64,000 nucleotides of DNA from Streptomyces meridianus (GCF_023703325.1 NZ_JAMQGM010000008.1:153650-217649); one strand, 5' to 3'; numbered from the stretch's first letter, positions 38,465 through 47,625 are shown. The notes: generated from the letters alone by a model not told the origin. Numbers and translations: made by a program.

Positions 38465-41032
38465 TCAACCGCGTCCCGTCCGCGCCTTCGTGTGCCGGGT
38501 CGGCTCGGCCGCCGCGGGGTCCTCCGGCCACGGGTGCTTGGGGTAGCGCCCGCGCAGCTCGGAGCGCACCGACCGGTAGCCCTCCCGCCAGAAGGAGGCC
38601 AGGTCGGAGGTGACGGCCGCGGGCCGCCCCGCCGGGGACAGCAGATGGACGAGCAGCGGCACGGCGCCGTCGGCGATCCGCGGGGTCTCCTGCAACCCGA
38701 ACAGCTCCTGCAACTTCACGGCCAGAACCGGCCGTTCCCCGCTGTAGTCCAGGCGGATCCGCGACCCGCTGGGGACCTGGAGGCGCTCCGGCGCCAGTTC
38801 GTCGAACCTCGCTGCTTCGCCGCAGGCCCAGGGCAGCAGCCGCACCAGGACCTGTCCGGCGTCCACCCGCTCCAGATCGGCGCGGCGCCGGGCCGTCGCC
38901 AGTTCGGGGCCCAGCCACTCGGGCGCCCGGTCCAGCAGCGCCGCGTCGGACACGTCCGGCCAGGGCTCGCCCAACTCCCGGTGCAGGAAAGCCATCCGCC
39001 GGCGCAGGTCCGCCGCATCCCGGGTCCAGCGCAGCAGTCCGAGCCCCTCGCGGCGCAGTCCCTCCAGCAGAGCCCCGCGCACCAGCGCCGGATCGGGCGC
39101 GGTCAGTGGCCGCACCGCCAGCTCGACGGCACCGATCCGCTCCACGTGCCGTGCCGTGACGTCACCGCGTTCGGCGGACCAGCCCACCTCCTCACCCGAC
39201 GCGTGCAGGGGCGCCCCCGCTGTCCGAGCGGTGGCCTCGTCGATGACGGCGGCCAGCCGGACCCGGGCCGAGCCGGCCGTCACCGGACGGTCCGCGACGG
39301 CCACCGCCAGCCACTCGGAGGCACCGAGCCGTGAGCCGTCGCCGAGCTGCGCCGCCGTGCCCGAGGCCATGAGGAAGGCGCCGGCGGTGCGGCGGCGGGC
39401 GATCCGTTCGGGGTGGGCGAGGGCGGCGACGAGACCCGCCGCGGCGTCGTCGCTCGGCGCCGTGCCCGGTGCGGGCCCCGTGGACCCGGAGGCTTCCAGG
39501 GCCCGCCGGAGCCGGCGGGTCTCGGCTGCCCAGCGGGCGGCGTAGCCGTCGCCACCGCGCCTTGCGCTGCGCCATGCTCCTGCCAGGTCGTCGCCGTAGT
39601 TGCGCGGAGGTTCCTCCGACAGCAGGGCGACCACCTCCGCGGCACGGCGCGGTCCGAGCTGTGCGGCGCCGTCGACCAGGGCCCGTCCGAGCCGCGGGTG
39701 CAGGCCGAGCCGGGCGAGCCGGGTGCCGCGTTCGGTGACCCGGCCGTGGGAGTCGACCGCGCCGACGGCTCGCAGCACCTCCCGGGCCGCGGCCAGGGCT
39801 CCGGCCGGCGGGGCGTCGAGCAGGGCCAGTGAGGAGGCGTCGGGGTCACCCCAGCAGGCGGCCTGCAGGGCGAAGGGCGTCAGGTCCGCAACGGTGATCT
39901 CGGGTGCCGGCCACCGGGGCCGCGCGGCGTCCTCGGAGTGAGCCCAGCATCGGTAGGCGACGCCGGGCGCTTCACGCCCGGCCCGTCCGGTGCGCTGTCC
40001 GGCGGTGGCGGCCGACGAGCGCACGGTGGTCAGGGCGCCGAGGCCCCGGGCGTGATCGGTGCGCGGTTCCCGGGAGAGTCCGGCGTCGACCACCAACCGC
40101 GCTCCCGGCACGGTCAGGCTGGACTCGGCGACGGAGGTCGAGAGGATCACGCGCCGCCGCCCTCCGCCCCCGCGCAGTACCGCGTCCTGCGCCGGCCCGG
40201 GCACCCGTCCGTGGAGTTGCAGCACCTCGGCGTCGACACCGTCGAGCAGACCGGCGACCCGGCCGATCTCGCCCACGCCGGGCAGGAAGCAGAGCAGGTC
40301 GCCGTCGTCGCGGTGCAGGGCGCTGCGGACGGTGGCGGCGACGTGGCCGAGGAGCGCGGGGTCGACGTGCATGCCGTGCGGCGGGCGCACCGGCCGCGGT
40401 GGGGGTGCGTACCGGACGTCGACGGGGTGCAGGGCGTCGTCGGCCCGTACGACCGGTGCGGGTCCGGCTGCGCCGGGGGCGGCGAGCAGGCGGGCCCAGG
40501 CGTCGGCGTCGGTGGTGGCGGAGGCGGCGATCAGCCGCAGGTCGGGCCGGAGCGCGGCGCGTATGTCGAGCAGGAAGGCGGCGGCCGTGTCGGCGTCCAG
40601 GTGGCGTTCGTGGCATTCGTCGATGAGGACGGCGTCGACGCCGGGCAGTTCGGGGTCGCGTTGGAGGCGCTGCAGCAGGACCCCGGTGGTGACGACCTCG
40701 ACGAGAGTGCGCGGCCCGGCGCGGCGTTCGCCGCGCACGGTGTAGCCGATCCGGCCGCTGCCCGTGCCGTCCCGTCCGTTGATGTCCTCCTCGAGCAGCC
40801 AGGCCATGCGCCGGGCCGCCGCCCGTGCCGCCATGCGCCGGGGCTCGGCGACGACGACCCTGCGCGGGGGACCGTCCGCGGGTGGGACGAGTCCGGCCAG
40901 CGCGAGCGGGACGAGGGTCGTTTTGCCGGTGCCGGGCGGTGCGGCGAGCACGGCGCTCCCGTGCTCGCCGAGGGCGTCCGTGAGCGCGGGAAGCGCGGTG
41001 CGTACGGGCAGGTCGAGCCAGGCGGGGCGCAT
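38465..41032 (-). CDS. hrpB: ATP-dependent helicase HrpB
   Basis: DEAH-type RNA helicase-like protein, 855 residues. Helicase motifs in order: APPGTGKTTLVPLAL (I), VAEPRRMAARAAARRM (Ia), DECHERHLD (II), ASATTDADAW (III), ILSTSVAESSLTVPG (V) and QRTGRAGREAPG (VI). The winged and HrpB C-terminal domains follow, ending in SDLASFWREGYRSVRSELRG, which marks the HrpB branch. ATG 41032 lacks a ribosome site. The cellular role of HrpB in Streptomyces is unknown. Confidence 0.92.
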   Translation of the reverse strand: MRPAWLDLPVRTALPALTDALGEHGSAVLAAPPGTGKTTLVPLALAGLVPPADGPPRRVVVAEPRRMAARAAARRMAWLLEEDINGRDGTGSGRIGYTVRGERRAGPRTLVEVVTTGVLLQRLQRDPELPGVDAVLIDECHERHLDADTAAAFLLDIRAALRPDLRLIAASATTDADAWARLLAAPGAAGPAPVVRADDALHPVDVRYAPPPRPVRPPHGMHVDPALLGHVAATVRSALHRDDGDLLCFLPGVGEIGRVAGLLDGVDAEVLQLHGRVPGPAQDAVLRGGGGRRRVILSTSVAESSLTVPGARLVVDAGLSREPRTDHARGLGALTTVRSSAATAGQRTGRAGREAPGVAYRCWAHSEDAARPRWPAPEITVADLTPFALQAACWGDPDASSLALLDAPPAGALAAAREVLRAVGAVDSHGRVTERGTRLARLGLHPRLGRALVDGAAQLGPRRAAEVVALLSEEPPRNYGDDLAGAWRSARRGGDGYAARWAAETRRLRRALEASGSTGPAPGTAPSDDAAAGLVAALAHPERIARRRTAGAFLMASGTAAQLGDGSRLGASEWLAVAVADRPVTAGSARVRLAAVIDEATARTAGAPLHASGEEVGWSAERGDVTARHVERIGAVELAVRPLTAPDPALVRGALLEGLRREGLGLLRWTRDAADLRRRMAFLHRELGEPWPDVSDAALLDRAPEWLGPELATARRRADLERVDAGQVLVRLLPWACGEAARFDELAPERLQVPSGSRIRLDYSGERPVLAVKLQELFGLQETPRIADGAVPLLVHLLSPAGRPAAVTSDLASFWREGYRSVRSELRGRYPKHPWPEDPAAAEPTRHTKARTGRG

Positions 41033-41369
41033 CGGGTCAGTGTCGCATCCAGGTACTCCTCGTCCGGGTGGAGCACGGGGTCACCACGAGCGGCGTGGGA
41101 AACGCGGGGGGAGGGGACGGCGGCGGGGGCCGGTCACGGCCTCACGGGCGGGCTCGCCCTCCTGCACGGCAAAGCCCGTGGGGAGACCCTCGGCCCGTCA
41201 CCTCGGGCAGCAGTGTCCCGCGGTCGGGGAGCGAGCGCCGGCGTGCGCCGCTCCGCGACCTTGCCGGGCCGCTCACGGCGACACGAACAACGACGTTTCC
41301 CGATTCGGTGTATTTCGGTGATTGCCGGGCACTTCGTCGGGAGTTGTTGTCTCCCTGAAGGGCATCACC
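41033..41369. other. 337-base intergenic region
   Basis: No gene, repeat or clear promoter was found. It separates divergent hrpB and the small membrane protein. A near-repeat TTCGGTGTATTTCGGTGATT lies about 60 bases before the plus-strand gene and could be part of its promoter, without convincing spacing. Confidence 0.5.
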
Positions 41370-41645
41370 ATGGTCATCAAGAAGCTTCATGACGTGGGCC
41401 TCCGCAGCGAGCACGCCTATCTGGCAGCCATGGCCTCCATCGGGCTTTCCGTCGCCTTCTGGTTCGGGTCCCTCAAGGTGGAACCCGGCGCGAACGTTGC
41501 TCGTGCCGACCGGTGGGGGATCTTCGTCGGCGAGTGGGCACCCACCTTCTTCGGCCTCGGTCTCGCCCTCTCCCACTACGAGCAGTCGGAAGGCATGCTC
41601 GGAGGTGAAGGGGAGGTCCGTGAACTGCGGAGGACGGCCGGCTAG
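41370..41645 (+). CDS. Small two-span membrane protein of unknown function
   Basis: The 91-residue product has a short basic head (MVIKKLHDVGLRSEHAY), a first span (LAAMASIGLSVAFWFGSL), a loop with Arg/Asp, a second span (FVGEWAPTFFGLGLALS) and a charged tail EQSEGMLGGEGEVRELRR. ATG 41370 has AAGGG eight bases upstream. No family name is recognised; similar small proteins occur scattered in Streptomyces. Confidence 0.65.
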   Translation: MVIKKLHDVGLRSEHAYLAAMASIGLSVAFWFGSLKVEPGANVARADRWGIFVGEWAPTFFGLGLALSHYEQSEGMLGGEGEVRELRRTAG

Positions 41646-41839
41646 CTGTCTTGCTCATGAGCGTTGTTGACGCTCGCGGTTCTTGATCGTGGCGAAGGGC
41701 TCCGGTGTGGTGGAGCTGTCCAGGTTTTCTGTCCACGGAGGTTGGTGACTGCGATCACTGAGGTGTGATCCTGAAATGGGCGAGGGCCTTCTGGCCTGGT
41801 GGGATTGCGACATCTGCACCGGCGACCAGAAGGGCCCTC

Positions 41840-41958
41840 GTGCCTCGCCGTAATGTCGCCCGACCCCCTTCGGCAGGCGCCTCCCGGTCGATCGTGTCGA
41901 TTCCGGCCGCCCGGTTGCGCATGTGGCCGCAGAGATGGGCGTTTCCCGGCCTCCGATC
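41840..41958 (+). mobile_element. Remnant of an IS481-like transposase gene
   Basis: The frame of base 41869 reads FGRRLPVDRVDSGRPVAH then VAAEMGVSRPP, matching the N-terminal helix-turn-helix of IS481 transposases. A one-base shift separates it from VPRRNVARPP before it, and similarity stops soon after. The rest of the 41646-42067 gap holds no gene. It has an imperfect inverted repeat at 41782-41794 and 41826-41839 (GAGGGCCTTCTGG/CCAGAAGGGCCCTC) and a 19-base near-direct repeat (41959-41977 and 42000-42018). The element is dead and heavily deleted. Confidence 0.6.
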
Positions 41959-42067
41959 GAGGACGGTCCCCGGCTCGCGTCGTCATGTCAGCGGGCCGTG
42001 AGGACCGTCCCCGCCTCGTATCGGCCCCCTGGGACCGGGAGGGCGGGCCTGCGCGCAAGCCCGCCGC

Positions 42068-42871
42068 TCAGTCGCGGACGCAGACGAAGATCGCGGTGCC
42101 GGGGATGAGGTGGCCGCGCAGCGGGGACCAGCCGCCCCACTCCTGGGTGTTCCAGTGCGGCCACTCGGGCTCGACGAGGTCCACGAGGCGGAAGCCGGCG
42201 GCGGCGATGTCGCGGACGCGGTCGCCGATCGTGCGGTGGTGCTCGACGTAGACGGCCCGTCCGGAGTCGTCCTGTTCGACGTAGGGGGTGCGGTCGAAGT
42301 AGGAGCCGCTGACGGAGAGTCCCTCCGGTCCCGGTTCGTCGGGGAAGGCCCAGCGGATCGGGTGGGTCACGGAGAAGACCCAGCGCCCCCCGGGGCGCAG
42401 CACACGCCGCACCTCCCGCATGACCTGCACCGGGTCTGCGACGAAGGGGACCGCTCCGTAGGCGGAGCAGGCGAGGTCGAACGATTCCGCGGCGAACGGC
42501 AGGGCGCAGGCGTCGGCCTCGACCAGGGGGAGGGGGCCGCCGATGCGCAGGGCGTGCTGGAGTTGCCGGTGGGAGAGGTCGAGGGCGACGGGCCGTGCGC
42601 CGCGGGCGGCCAGCCAGCGGGAGCACTGGGCGGCGCCGGCACCGATCTCGAGGATGTCGCACCCCTTGAGGTCGGCGGGGTCCCCGAGGAGTCCGGCGAC
42701 CTCCTCGTCCAGTCCCTCGGGTCCCCAGACGAAGCGGTCGTCGCCGAGGAAGGCGCCGTGCTCCGCTTGGTAGTCGTCGGCGTTGCCGTCCCACCAGCCG
42801 CGGCTGGCGCGGGTGGTCTCGGATCCGGTGGTGGCCCGCCGGGTTGCTTCCGGTTCGTCCTCTTGGTTCAT
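42068..42871 (-). CDS. SAM-dependent class I methyltransferase
   Basis: Predicted methyltransferase, 267 residues, cytoplasmic. SAM-binding motif I is ILEIGAGAAQCSRWLAARG, the acidic residue of motif II lies in PVALDLSHRQL, and motif III is near SFDLACSAYGAVPFV. The methyltransferase-11 pattern continues with VMREVRRVLRPGGRWVFSV. ATG 42871 follows from family length, without a strong ribosome site. It is divergent from rpsA, a pairing I recall from other Streptomyces. The substrate is unknown. Confidence 0.85.
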   Translation of the reverse strand: MNQEDEPEATRRATTGSETTRASRGWWDGNADDYQAEHGAFLGDDRFVWGPEGLDEEVAGLLGDPADLKGCDILEIGAGAAQCSRWLAARGARPVALDLSHRQLQHALRIGGPLPLVEADACALPFAAESFDLACSAYGAVPFVADPVQVMREVRRVLRPGGRWVFSVTHPIRWAFPDEPGPEGLSVSGSYFDRTPYVEQDDSGRAVYVEHHRTIGDRVRDIAAAGFRLVDLVEPEWPHWNTQEWGGWSPLRGHLIPGTAIFVCVRD

Positions 42872-43016
42872 CGTGCCCGTCGTCGTACTCTTCGGTCCGG
42901 ACCTGTTGGCCGGACGTGCCGCTGCGGCGCGACCGGGAAGGATGTCGGCGTGCGGCCCCGTCGCACGGAAGATGTGCCGGGTATGACGGCTCTGTGCCGT
43001 ATGACGCCTTCGTGCA

Positions 43017-43045
43017 TTGCGCATGCCCGGCTGCCCCCGTATGCT
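43017..43045 (+). promoter_or_regulatory. Promoter of rpsA
   Basis: TTGCGC, 17 bases, TATGCT, close to the main sigma factor consensus. The predicted start is near 43052, giving a leader of about 207 bases before rpsA. Long rpsA leaders serve autoregulation by S1 in other bacteria. The leader holds a small hairpin, CCTCG/CGAGG at 43111-43125. The remainder of the 42872-43258 gap shows no gene. Confidence 0.65.
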
Positions 43046-43258
43046 ACAAGTTGCGCTGCGGGCCTGCGCGCCTCAGACAGAGCAGGTCGCGCTCGCATCT
43101 GTTGTATGCCCCTCGGTAATCGAGGCGCTTGCGGGTTTCCCCAGGGAAAGATCGGCAAGATCCACGCCTCTCACGCTGTCCGGCTTCGGCGGTTGCGATA
43201 CGGGCTCCCGGCGTAGCAGTACCTACGACTCACTGTCCGTACCGGAGCCCTTTCCCAC

Positions 43259-44770
43259 ATGACGAGCAGCACCGAGACCACCGCCACCCCGACCCAGGTT
43301 GCGGTCAACGACATCGGTAACGAGGAAGCCTTCCTCGCCGCGATCGACGAGACGATCAAGTACTTCAACGACGGCGACATCGTCGACGGCGTCATCGTGA
43401 AGGTCGACCGGGACGAGGTCCTGCTCGATATCGGTTACAAGACCGAAGGCGTCATCCCTTCCCGCGAGCTTTCGATCAAGCACGACGTCGACCCCAACGA
43501 GGTCGTGGCCGTCGGCGACGAGATCGAGGCCCTGGTTCTCCAGAAGGAGGACAAGGAAGGCCGCCTGATCCTCTCGAAGAAGCGCGCCCAGTACGAGCGT
43601 GCCTGGGGCACCATCGAGAAGATCAAGGAAGAGGACGGGATCGTCACCGGTACGGTCATCGAGGTCGTCAAGGGTGGTCTCATCCTCGACATCGGCCTCC
43701 GTGGCTTCCTCCCGGCGTCGCTCGTCGAGATGCGCCGCGTCCGCGACCTCCAGCCCTACGTGGGCAAGGAGCTCGAGGCGAAGATCATCGAGCTGGACAA
43801 GAACCGCAACAACGTGGTCCTGTCCCGCCGCGCCTGGCTCGAGCAGACCCAGAGCGAGGTCCGTCAGACCTTCCTCACCACCCTGCAGAAGGGTCAGGTC
43901 CGCTCCGGCGTCGTCTCCTCGATCGTCAACTTCGGTGCGTTCGTGGACCTCGGCGGCGTCGACGGTCTGGTGCACGTCTCCGAGCTGTCCTGGAAGCACA
44001 TCGACCACCCGTCCGAGGTCGTCGAGGTCGGCCAGGAGGTCACCGTCGAGGTCCTGGACGTCGACATGGACCGCGAGCGCGTCTCCCTGTCGCTCAAGGC
44101 GACGCAGGAGGACCCGTGGCAGCAGTTCGCCCGGACCCACCAGATCGGTCAGGTCGTCCCGGGTAAGGTCACGAAGCTCGTTCCGTTCGGTGCGTTCGTC
44201 CGCGTCGACGAGGGCATCGAGGGCCTGGTCCACATCTCCGAACTGGCCGAGCGCCACGTCGAGGTGCCGGAGCAGGTCGTCCAGGTCAACGACGAGATCT
44301 TCGTCAAGGTCATCGACATCGACCTCGAGCGCCGCCGCATCAGCCTCTCGCTGAAGCAGGCCAATGAGTCCTTCGGTGCCGACCCGTCCGCGGTCGAGTT
44401 CGACCCGACCCTGTACGGCATGGCCGCGTCCTACGACGACCAGGGCAACTACATCTACCCCGAGGGCTTCGACCCCGAGGCCAACGACTGGCTCGAGGGC
44501 TACGAGAAGCAGCGCGAGGAGTGGGAGCGCCAGTACGCCGAGGCGCAGGTCCGCTTCGAGCAGCACCAGGCGCAGGTCATCAAGTCCCGCGAGGCCGACG
44601 AGCAGGCTGCGGCCGAGGGCGCTGCCGCCCCGTCCGCGCCGAGCGCGGGTGGCAACGCCGGCGGTGGCGGCGGCTCGTACTCCTCGGAGTCGCAGGACAA
44701 CTCCGGCGCCCTGGCGTCGGACGAGGCGCTTGCCGCGCTGCGCGAGAAGCTCGCCGGCGGCCAGAGCTGA
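43259..44770 (+). CDS. rpsA: 30S ribosomal protein S1
   Basis: RNA-binding ribosomal protein needed to load structured mRNAs, 503 residues. Four S1 domains are seen at roughly 35-105, 121-186, 207-276 and 293-362. Typical pieces are GDIVDGVIVKVDRDEVLLDI, GLRGFLPASLVEMR, SIVNFGAFVDLGGVDGLVHV and LVPFGAFVRVDEGIEGLVHI. A Gln/Glu-rich helix and a Gly/Ser/Ala-rich tail end the protein. The four-domain form is normal for actinobacteria (E. coli has six). ATG 43259 fits the family start. Confidence 0.97.
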   Translation: MTSSTETTATPTQVAVNDIGNEEAFLAAIDETIKYFNDGDIVDGVIVKVDRDEVLLDIGYKTEGVIPSRELSIKHDVDPNEVVAVGDEIEALVLQKEDKEGRLILSKKRAQYERAWGTIEKIKEEDGIVTGTVIEVVKGGLILDIGLRGFLPASLVEMRRVRDLQPYVGKELEAKIIELDKNRNNVVLSRRAWLEQTQSEVRQTFLTTLQKGQVRSGVVSSIVNFGAFVDLGGVDGLVHVSELSWKHIDHPSEVVEVGQEVTVEVLDVDMDRERVSLSLKATQEDPWQQFARTHQIGQVVPGKVTKLVPFGAFVRVDEGIEGLVHISELAERHVEVPEQVVQVNDEIFVKVIDIDLERRRISLSLKQANESFGADPSAVEFDPTLYGMAASYDDQGNYIYPEGFDPEANDWLEGYEKQREEWERQYAEAQVRFEQHQAQVIKSREADEQAAAEGAAAPSAPSAGGNAGGGGGSYSSESQDNSGALASDEALAALREKLAGGQS

Positions 44771-44816
44771 GCATCGTGTCCACCGGGTGACCTCACCCGG
44801 AACGGCATGAGCCGAC

Positions 44817-44850
44817 GAGAGGCCCGTCCCCTTCGGGGGGCGGGCCTCTC
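44817..44850 (+). terminator. Terminator after rpsA
   Basis: GAGAGGCCCGTCCCC, short loop TTC, then GGGGGGCGGGCCTCTC with one G-T wobble. A smaller hairpin, CCGGGT/ACCCGG, precedes it at 44783-44800. Confidence 0.75.
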
Positions 44851-44944
44851 GCCGTCCGTGCGCGTACATCCCCCGCACCGTCGCCGGAACGGCCCGGACG
44901 CTGTAGTCTGCGCGACGGTCACGACACCGATCGGGGGGTATGCC

Positions 44945-45979
44945 GTGCGTTTCGCCGTTGCCGGAACTCGCTGGGGCCAGACGCATCTGCGCTGGCTCAC
45001 GGACTGCGAAGCGGCCCGGGTCTCCACGCTCTGCTACCGCAGCGACGCGGAGCGGGCGCGGGAGATCGCGGACCAGTGGAAGGTCCCGCGGATCAGCGAC
45101 GACGTCCCCGCCGTCCTCGCGAATGGGGACGTGGACGCGCTGGCCGTCGCCGTACCGCCCGACGCCCGCGAGGACCTGCTCAATGCCGGACTCGACGCGG
45201 GCGTCCTGGTCGTCACCGACAAGCCGCTGGCACACGACGCGGCCACGGCAGCCCGGCTCGCGGAGCGTGCCCGGGCGAGCACCGGCCGGGCCGTGGTGTG
45301 CTTCCAATGGCGGGGCAACCCGGCGCTGCGTGCCCTGCGCGACCTGTGCGCCGGCGGGGAACTGGGCACGGTGTTCACCGTCGACCTCGAGTTCCAGCAC
45401 GACTTCATGGCGGGGGACGCCACCCGCTGGCGCTGGCGGCACCACCGCGCGGCCGGCGGCGCCGGGGCACTCGCCGATCTCGGGGTCCACATGTTCGACG
45501 TGCTGCGCTGGATGCTCCCCGGCAACTGGGGGGTCGAGTCGGCGCGGGCCCTGATCACAGCTCCCAAGCGCACCCTGACGGACGGTGAGATCGTCGACTG
45601 CGAGAGCGAGGACATCGCCGACGTCGGGCTGATCGACTCCGGAACGGCCCGCCGCGCCCGGGTGTTCGTCTCCCGGGTGTGCACGGGCTACCGGACCATC
45701 CGCGTCGCCGTGCAGGGCACGGCGGCCACCGCGGTGGTGGAGGCGGACCCGAACGGCGGTGCTGCGACCCTGACGCTCTGCGCAGGCCCCGATGCCCGGA
45801 GAGAGACCCGGACGTTCCCCGGTGACGCCATGAACCCGTACGACCGCATCCTGGCCGAGACGGCCGCCGGACCCGCGGCCTGGGACATGGCCGGGTTCGA
45901 CGACGGACTGGCCGCCCAGCTGCTGCTGGAGGAGGCGCTGCGCCGGGGAGCGGACAGCCCGCTGGTCGTCACCCGTTGA
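44945..45979 (+). CDS. Gfo/Idh/MocA family oxidoreductase
   Basis: NAD(P)-dependent dehydrogenase family acting mainly on sugars or their derivatives; 344 residues. The N-terminal Rossmann strand is VRFAVAGTRWGQTHLRWL, and the hallmark lysine-proline pair is in VLVVTDKPLAHDAATAARLA. The C-terminal domain has GGAGALADLGVHMFDVLRWM. GTG 44945 is preceded by GGGGGG. It has its own position between the rpsA terminator and the capsid-like gene, to which it is convergent. It may belong to the adjoining biosynthetic island or be an independent insertion. The substrate is unknown. Confidence 0.85.
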   Translation: MRFAVAGTRWGQTHLRWLTDCEAARVSTLCYRSDAERAREIADQWKVPRISDDVPAVLANGDVDALAVAVPPDAREDLLNAGLDAGVLVVTDKPLAHDAATAARLAERARASTGRAVVCFQWRGNPALRALRDLCAGGELGTVFTVDLEFQHDFMAGDATRWRWRHHRAAGGAGALADLGVHMFDVLRWMLPGNWGVESARALITAPKRTLTDGEIVDCESEDIADVGLIDSGTARRARVFVSRVCTGYRTIRVAVQGTAATAVVEADPNGGAATLTLCAGPDARRETRTFPGDAMNPYDRILAETAAGPAAWDMAGFDDGLAAQLLLEEALRRGADSPLVVTR

Positions 45980-45996
45980 CGCGGCGCCGCGCCGCA

Positions 45997-46013
45997 GACG
46001 GTGCGCAACCGTC
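45997..46013. terminator. Weak hairpin between the oxidoreductase and capsid-like genes
   Basis: GACGGT, loop GCGCA, ACCGTC in the 57-base gap between convergent stops. The short stem makes its function uncertain. Confidence 0.35.
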
Positions 46014-46036
46014 CGCGACGCGGTACCGGCCGGCCG

Positions 46037-46867
46037 TCAGGCGGGCGCCGAGAAGAAGAAGTGCGTGGGCAGGTTGATCGCCACACCCTCGTGCACCTGC
46101 GCGCACACGGCGATACCGGGCTCGGCGAAGGTGCCCTCCGGAGGCTCGGCGATCCGGATCACCGAGCGCTCGGCATCCAGGAGCTGGGCAGCCACCGAGA
46201 AGTCGCCCACCAGGGCACAGCCCGGCTCGATCATCCGCGTGCGGCAGATCTTCACCTCGTTCCGTGCGAACTCGTCCATCACGCTGCCGGACGTCATGAG
46301 ACAGGTGTAGTAGTCGTACGGATTGATGATCATCGCGTGGGCCGTGGCGCCCGTCTGCTCGATCTGGTCGCAGGCGGCCAGCAGACCCTCCGTGTACGTG
46401 CCGGTGTACGGCAGCGTGGCGACCTCGGGGTGGCTGACCACGCCGTTGGGGCCGATGGAGAGGGCCTGGTTCTCGGCGGTCGCCAGCCGGACCAGCAACC
46501 GCCGGTCGATGAACCGGGCCAGGGCCTCGGCGTCGTCGGCGAGTTCCGGCGGCAACTGCACCCAGCCCTGGATCGGCTCGACGGGGAACTCGGCCATGCC
46601 GAAGCGGAAGGCGGCCTCCCGGCGCAGGCCGGATTCCGCGACCCGCTCCGCCTCGCCGTCCGCGGGCCGGGTCTCGCACCAGGTGCGCACGCTCCCGGCC
46701 CCGGGGTCGACACGGCGCTTGTTGAACAGGTTCCGCACGGTCCAGCGGGGCCGTTCCTTGCCGGGCTGGAAGGCGTCGGTGATGGTGTAGTCGAAGTGCA
46801 CCTCGGCCCGCTCGCCGTCCTTGGCGTAGGCCTGGGCGAACTGCTCGCCCGGGGACTGGTTCGTCAT
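46037..46867 (-). CDS. HK97-fold capsid-like protein, probable Family 3 (natural-product) encapsulin shell
   Basis: The 276-residue product follows the HK97 capsid layout. An N-arm and long loop (1-100) lead to the spine helix LPPELADDAEALARFIDRRL and LVRLATAENQALSIG (106-138). The A-domain has TYTEGLLAACDQIEQTGATA then HAMIINPYDYYTCLM. The closing strands are CALVGDFSVAAQLL, SVIRIAEPPEGTFAEPG and VHEGVAINLPTHFFFS. Phage capsids and encapsulins share exactly these elements, but no protease, portal or tail genes are near. Published Family 3 encapsulins sit in actinobacterial biosynthetic clusters, as here. ATG 46867 has GGAG six bases upstream. It is the last gene of a seven-gene operon, 23 bases after the sulfotransferase. 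Shell formation and cargo are inferred. Confidence 0.75.
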   Translation of the reverse strand: MTNQSPGEQFAQAYAKDGERAEVHFDYTITDAFQPGKERPRWTVRNLFNKRRVDPGAGSVRTWCETRPADGEAERVAESGLRREAAFRFGMAEFPVEPIQGWVQLPPELADDAEALARFIDRRLLVRLATAENQALSIGPNGVVSHPEVATLPYTGTYTEGLLAACDQIEQTGATAHAMIINPYDYYTCLMTSGSVMDEFARNEVKICRTRMIEPGCALVGDFSVAAQLLDAERSVIRIAEPPEGTFAEPGIAVCAQVHEGVAINLPTHFFFSAPA

Positions 46868-46890
46868 GCGCATCTCCTTAACGGCGCGCC

Positions 46891-47625
46891 TCAGAGCGCG
46901 TGCTCGACGAGCAGGTCGTAGAAGGGGCGGTGATGCTCGAGGTAGGAGCGCAGCCGTTCGTCGTTCTCGACGGTGGCGGCGTACTCCTTCTCCGGGGCCC
47001 GGAAGCCCGAGCTGGCGATCGCGTCCACGTGCCATTTGCGGGTGAGCCGGAACTCCGCCCGGTCCTCGGGCTGCCACTGCAGCGCCTCCGGAACGAACGG
47101 CAGGCCGGTCTCCGTGCAGTACCGGGAAACCACACCGACGGGGTCCGCCAGCAGCCGCTCGGCCGACACCACGACGGGACGGCGTCCCGTGACGTCCTGG
47201 ACGTGACGGAACAGGTCGTACTGGTGCTCGTAACCGATCTCCGGGCAGGTCACCTCGGGCTTCACCGCGTGGTGCGAGGCGATGGCGGCGGCCGGTTCCC
47301 GGACGATGAAGGTGTGCGTCATCCCGGCGACGGTCTCGGGATGGTCGAACAGGTACTGGTAGCGGTACTCGACGGTGTCCTTGAAGAACACCGGTCGCTC
47401 CTCGGCCAACTTCCCGAACAGGGCGAAGAGTTCACCGGGGGTGCGGACGGTGACCGGTTCACCGCCGTCATCCGCGTCCGCCCCGGCGTTCACGGTCGTC
47501 TCGCCGAAGTCCGTGAGTGTCACCAGGGGTTCGTGCACCACCGTCATGTCGCCGCGCTCGATCATCATGCGCAGGAACGCGGTCGACACCGAGCGCGGAT
47601 GCGCCCACATCGCGATGACGGTCAC
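46891..47625 (-). CDS. Sulfotransferase family protein
   Basis: Predicted PAPS-dependent sulfotransferase, 244 residues. The N-terminal phosphosulfate-binding loop is AHPRSVSTAFLRMM (8-21), followed by VVHEPLV. A central THTFIVREPAAAIASHH fits the 3'-phosphate-binding region, and SAERLLADPVGVVSRYCTET is typical of the family. It would sulfate a hydroxyl or amine of the pathway intermediate. GTG 47625 overlaps the stop of the aldo/keto reductase as GTGA, so the two are coupled. Some relatives of this short type are not proven sulfotransferases. Confidence 0.78.
   Translation of the reverse strand: MTVIAMWAHPRSVSTAFLRMMIERGDMTVVHEPLVTLTDFGETTVNAGADADDGGEPVTVRTPGELFALFGKLAEERPVFFKDTVEYRYQYLFDHPETVAGMTHTFIVREPAAAIASHHAVKPEVTCPEIGYEHQYDLFRHVQDVTGRRPVVVSAERLLADPVGVVSRYCTETGLPFVPEALQWQPEDRAEFRLTRKWHVDAIASSGFRAPEKEYAATVENDERLRSYLEHHRPFYDLLVEHAL

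Noticed and set aside
44807..44944. Earlier start for the Gfo/Idh/MocA oxidoreductase
   Set aside because: The extra 46 residues cross the rpsA terminator and show no conserved sequence.
46037..46867. Capsid-like gene as part of a prophage
   Set aside because: No terminase, portal, protease, tail or integrase gene lies nearby. The gene is the last member of a metabolic operon with its own ribosome site.
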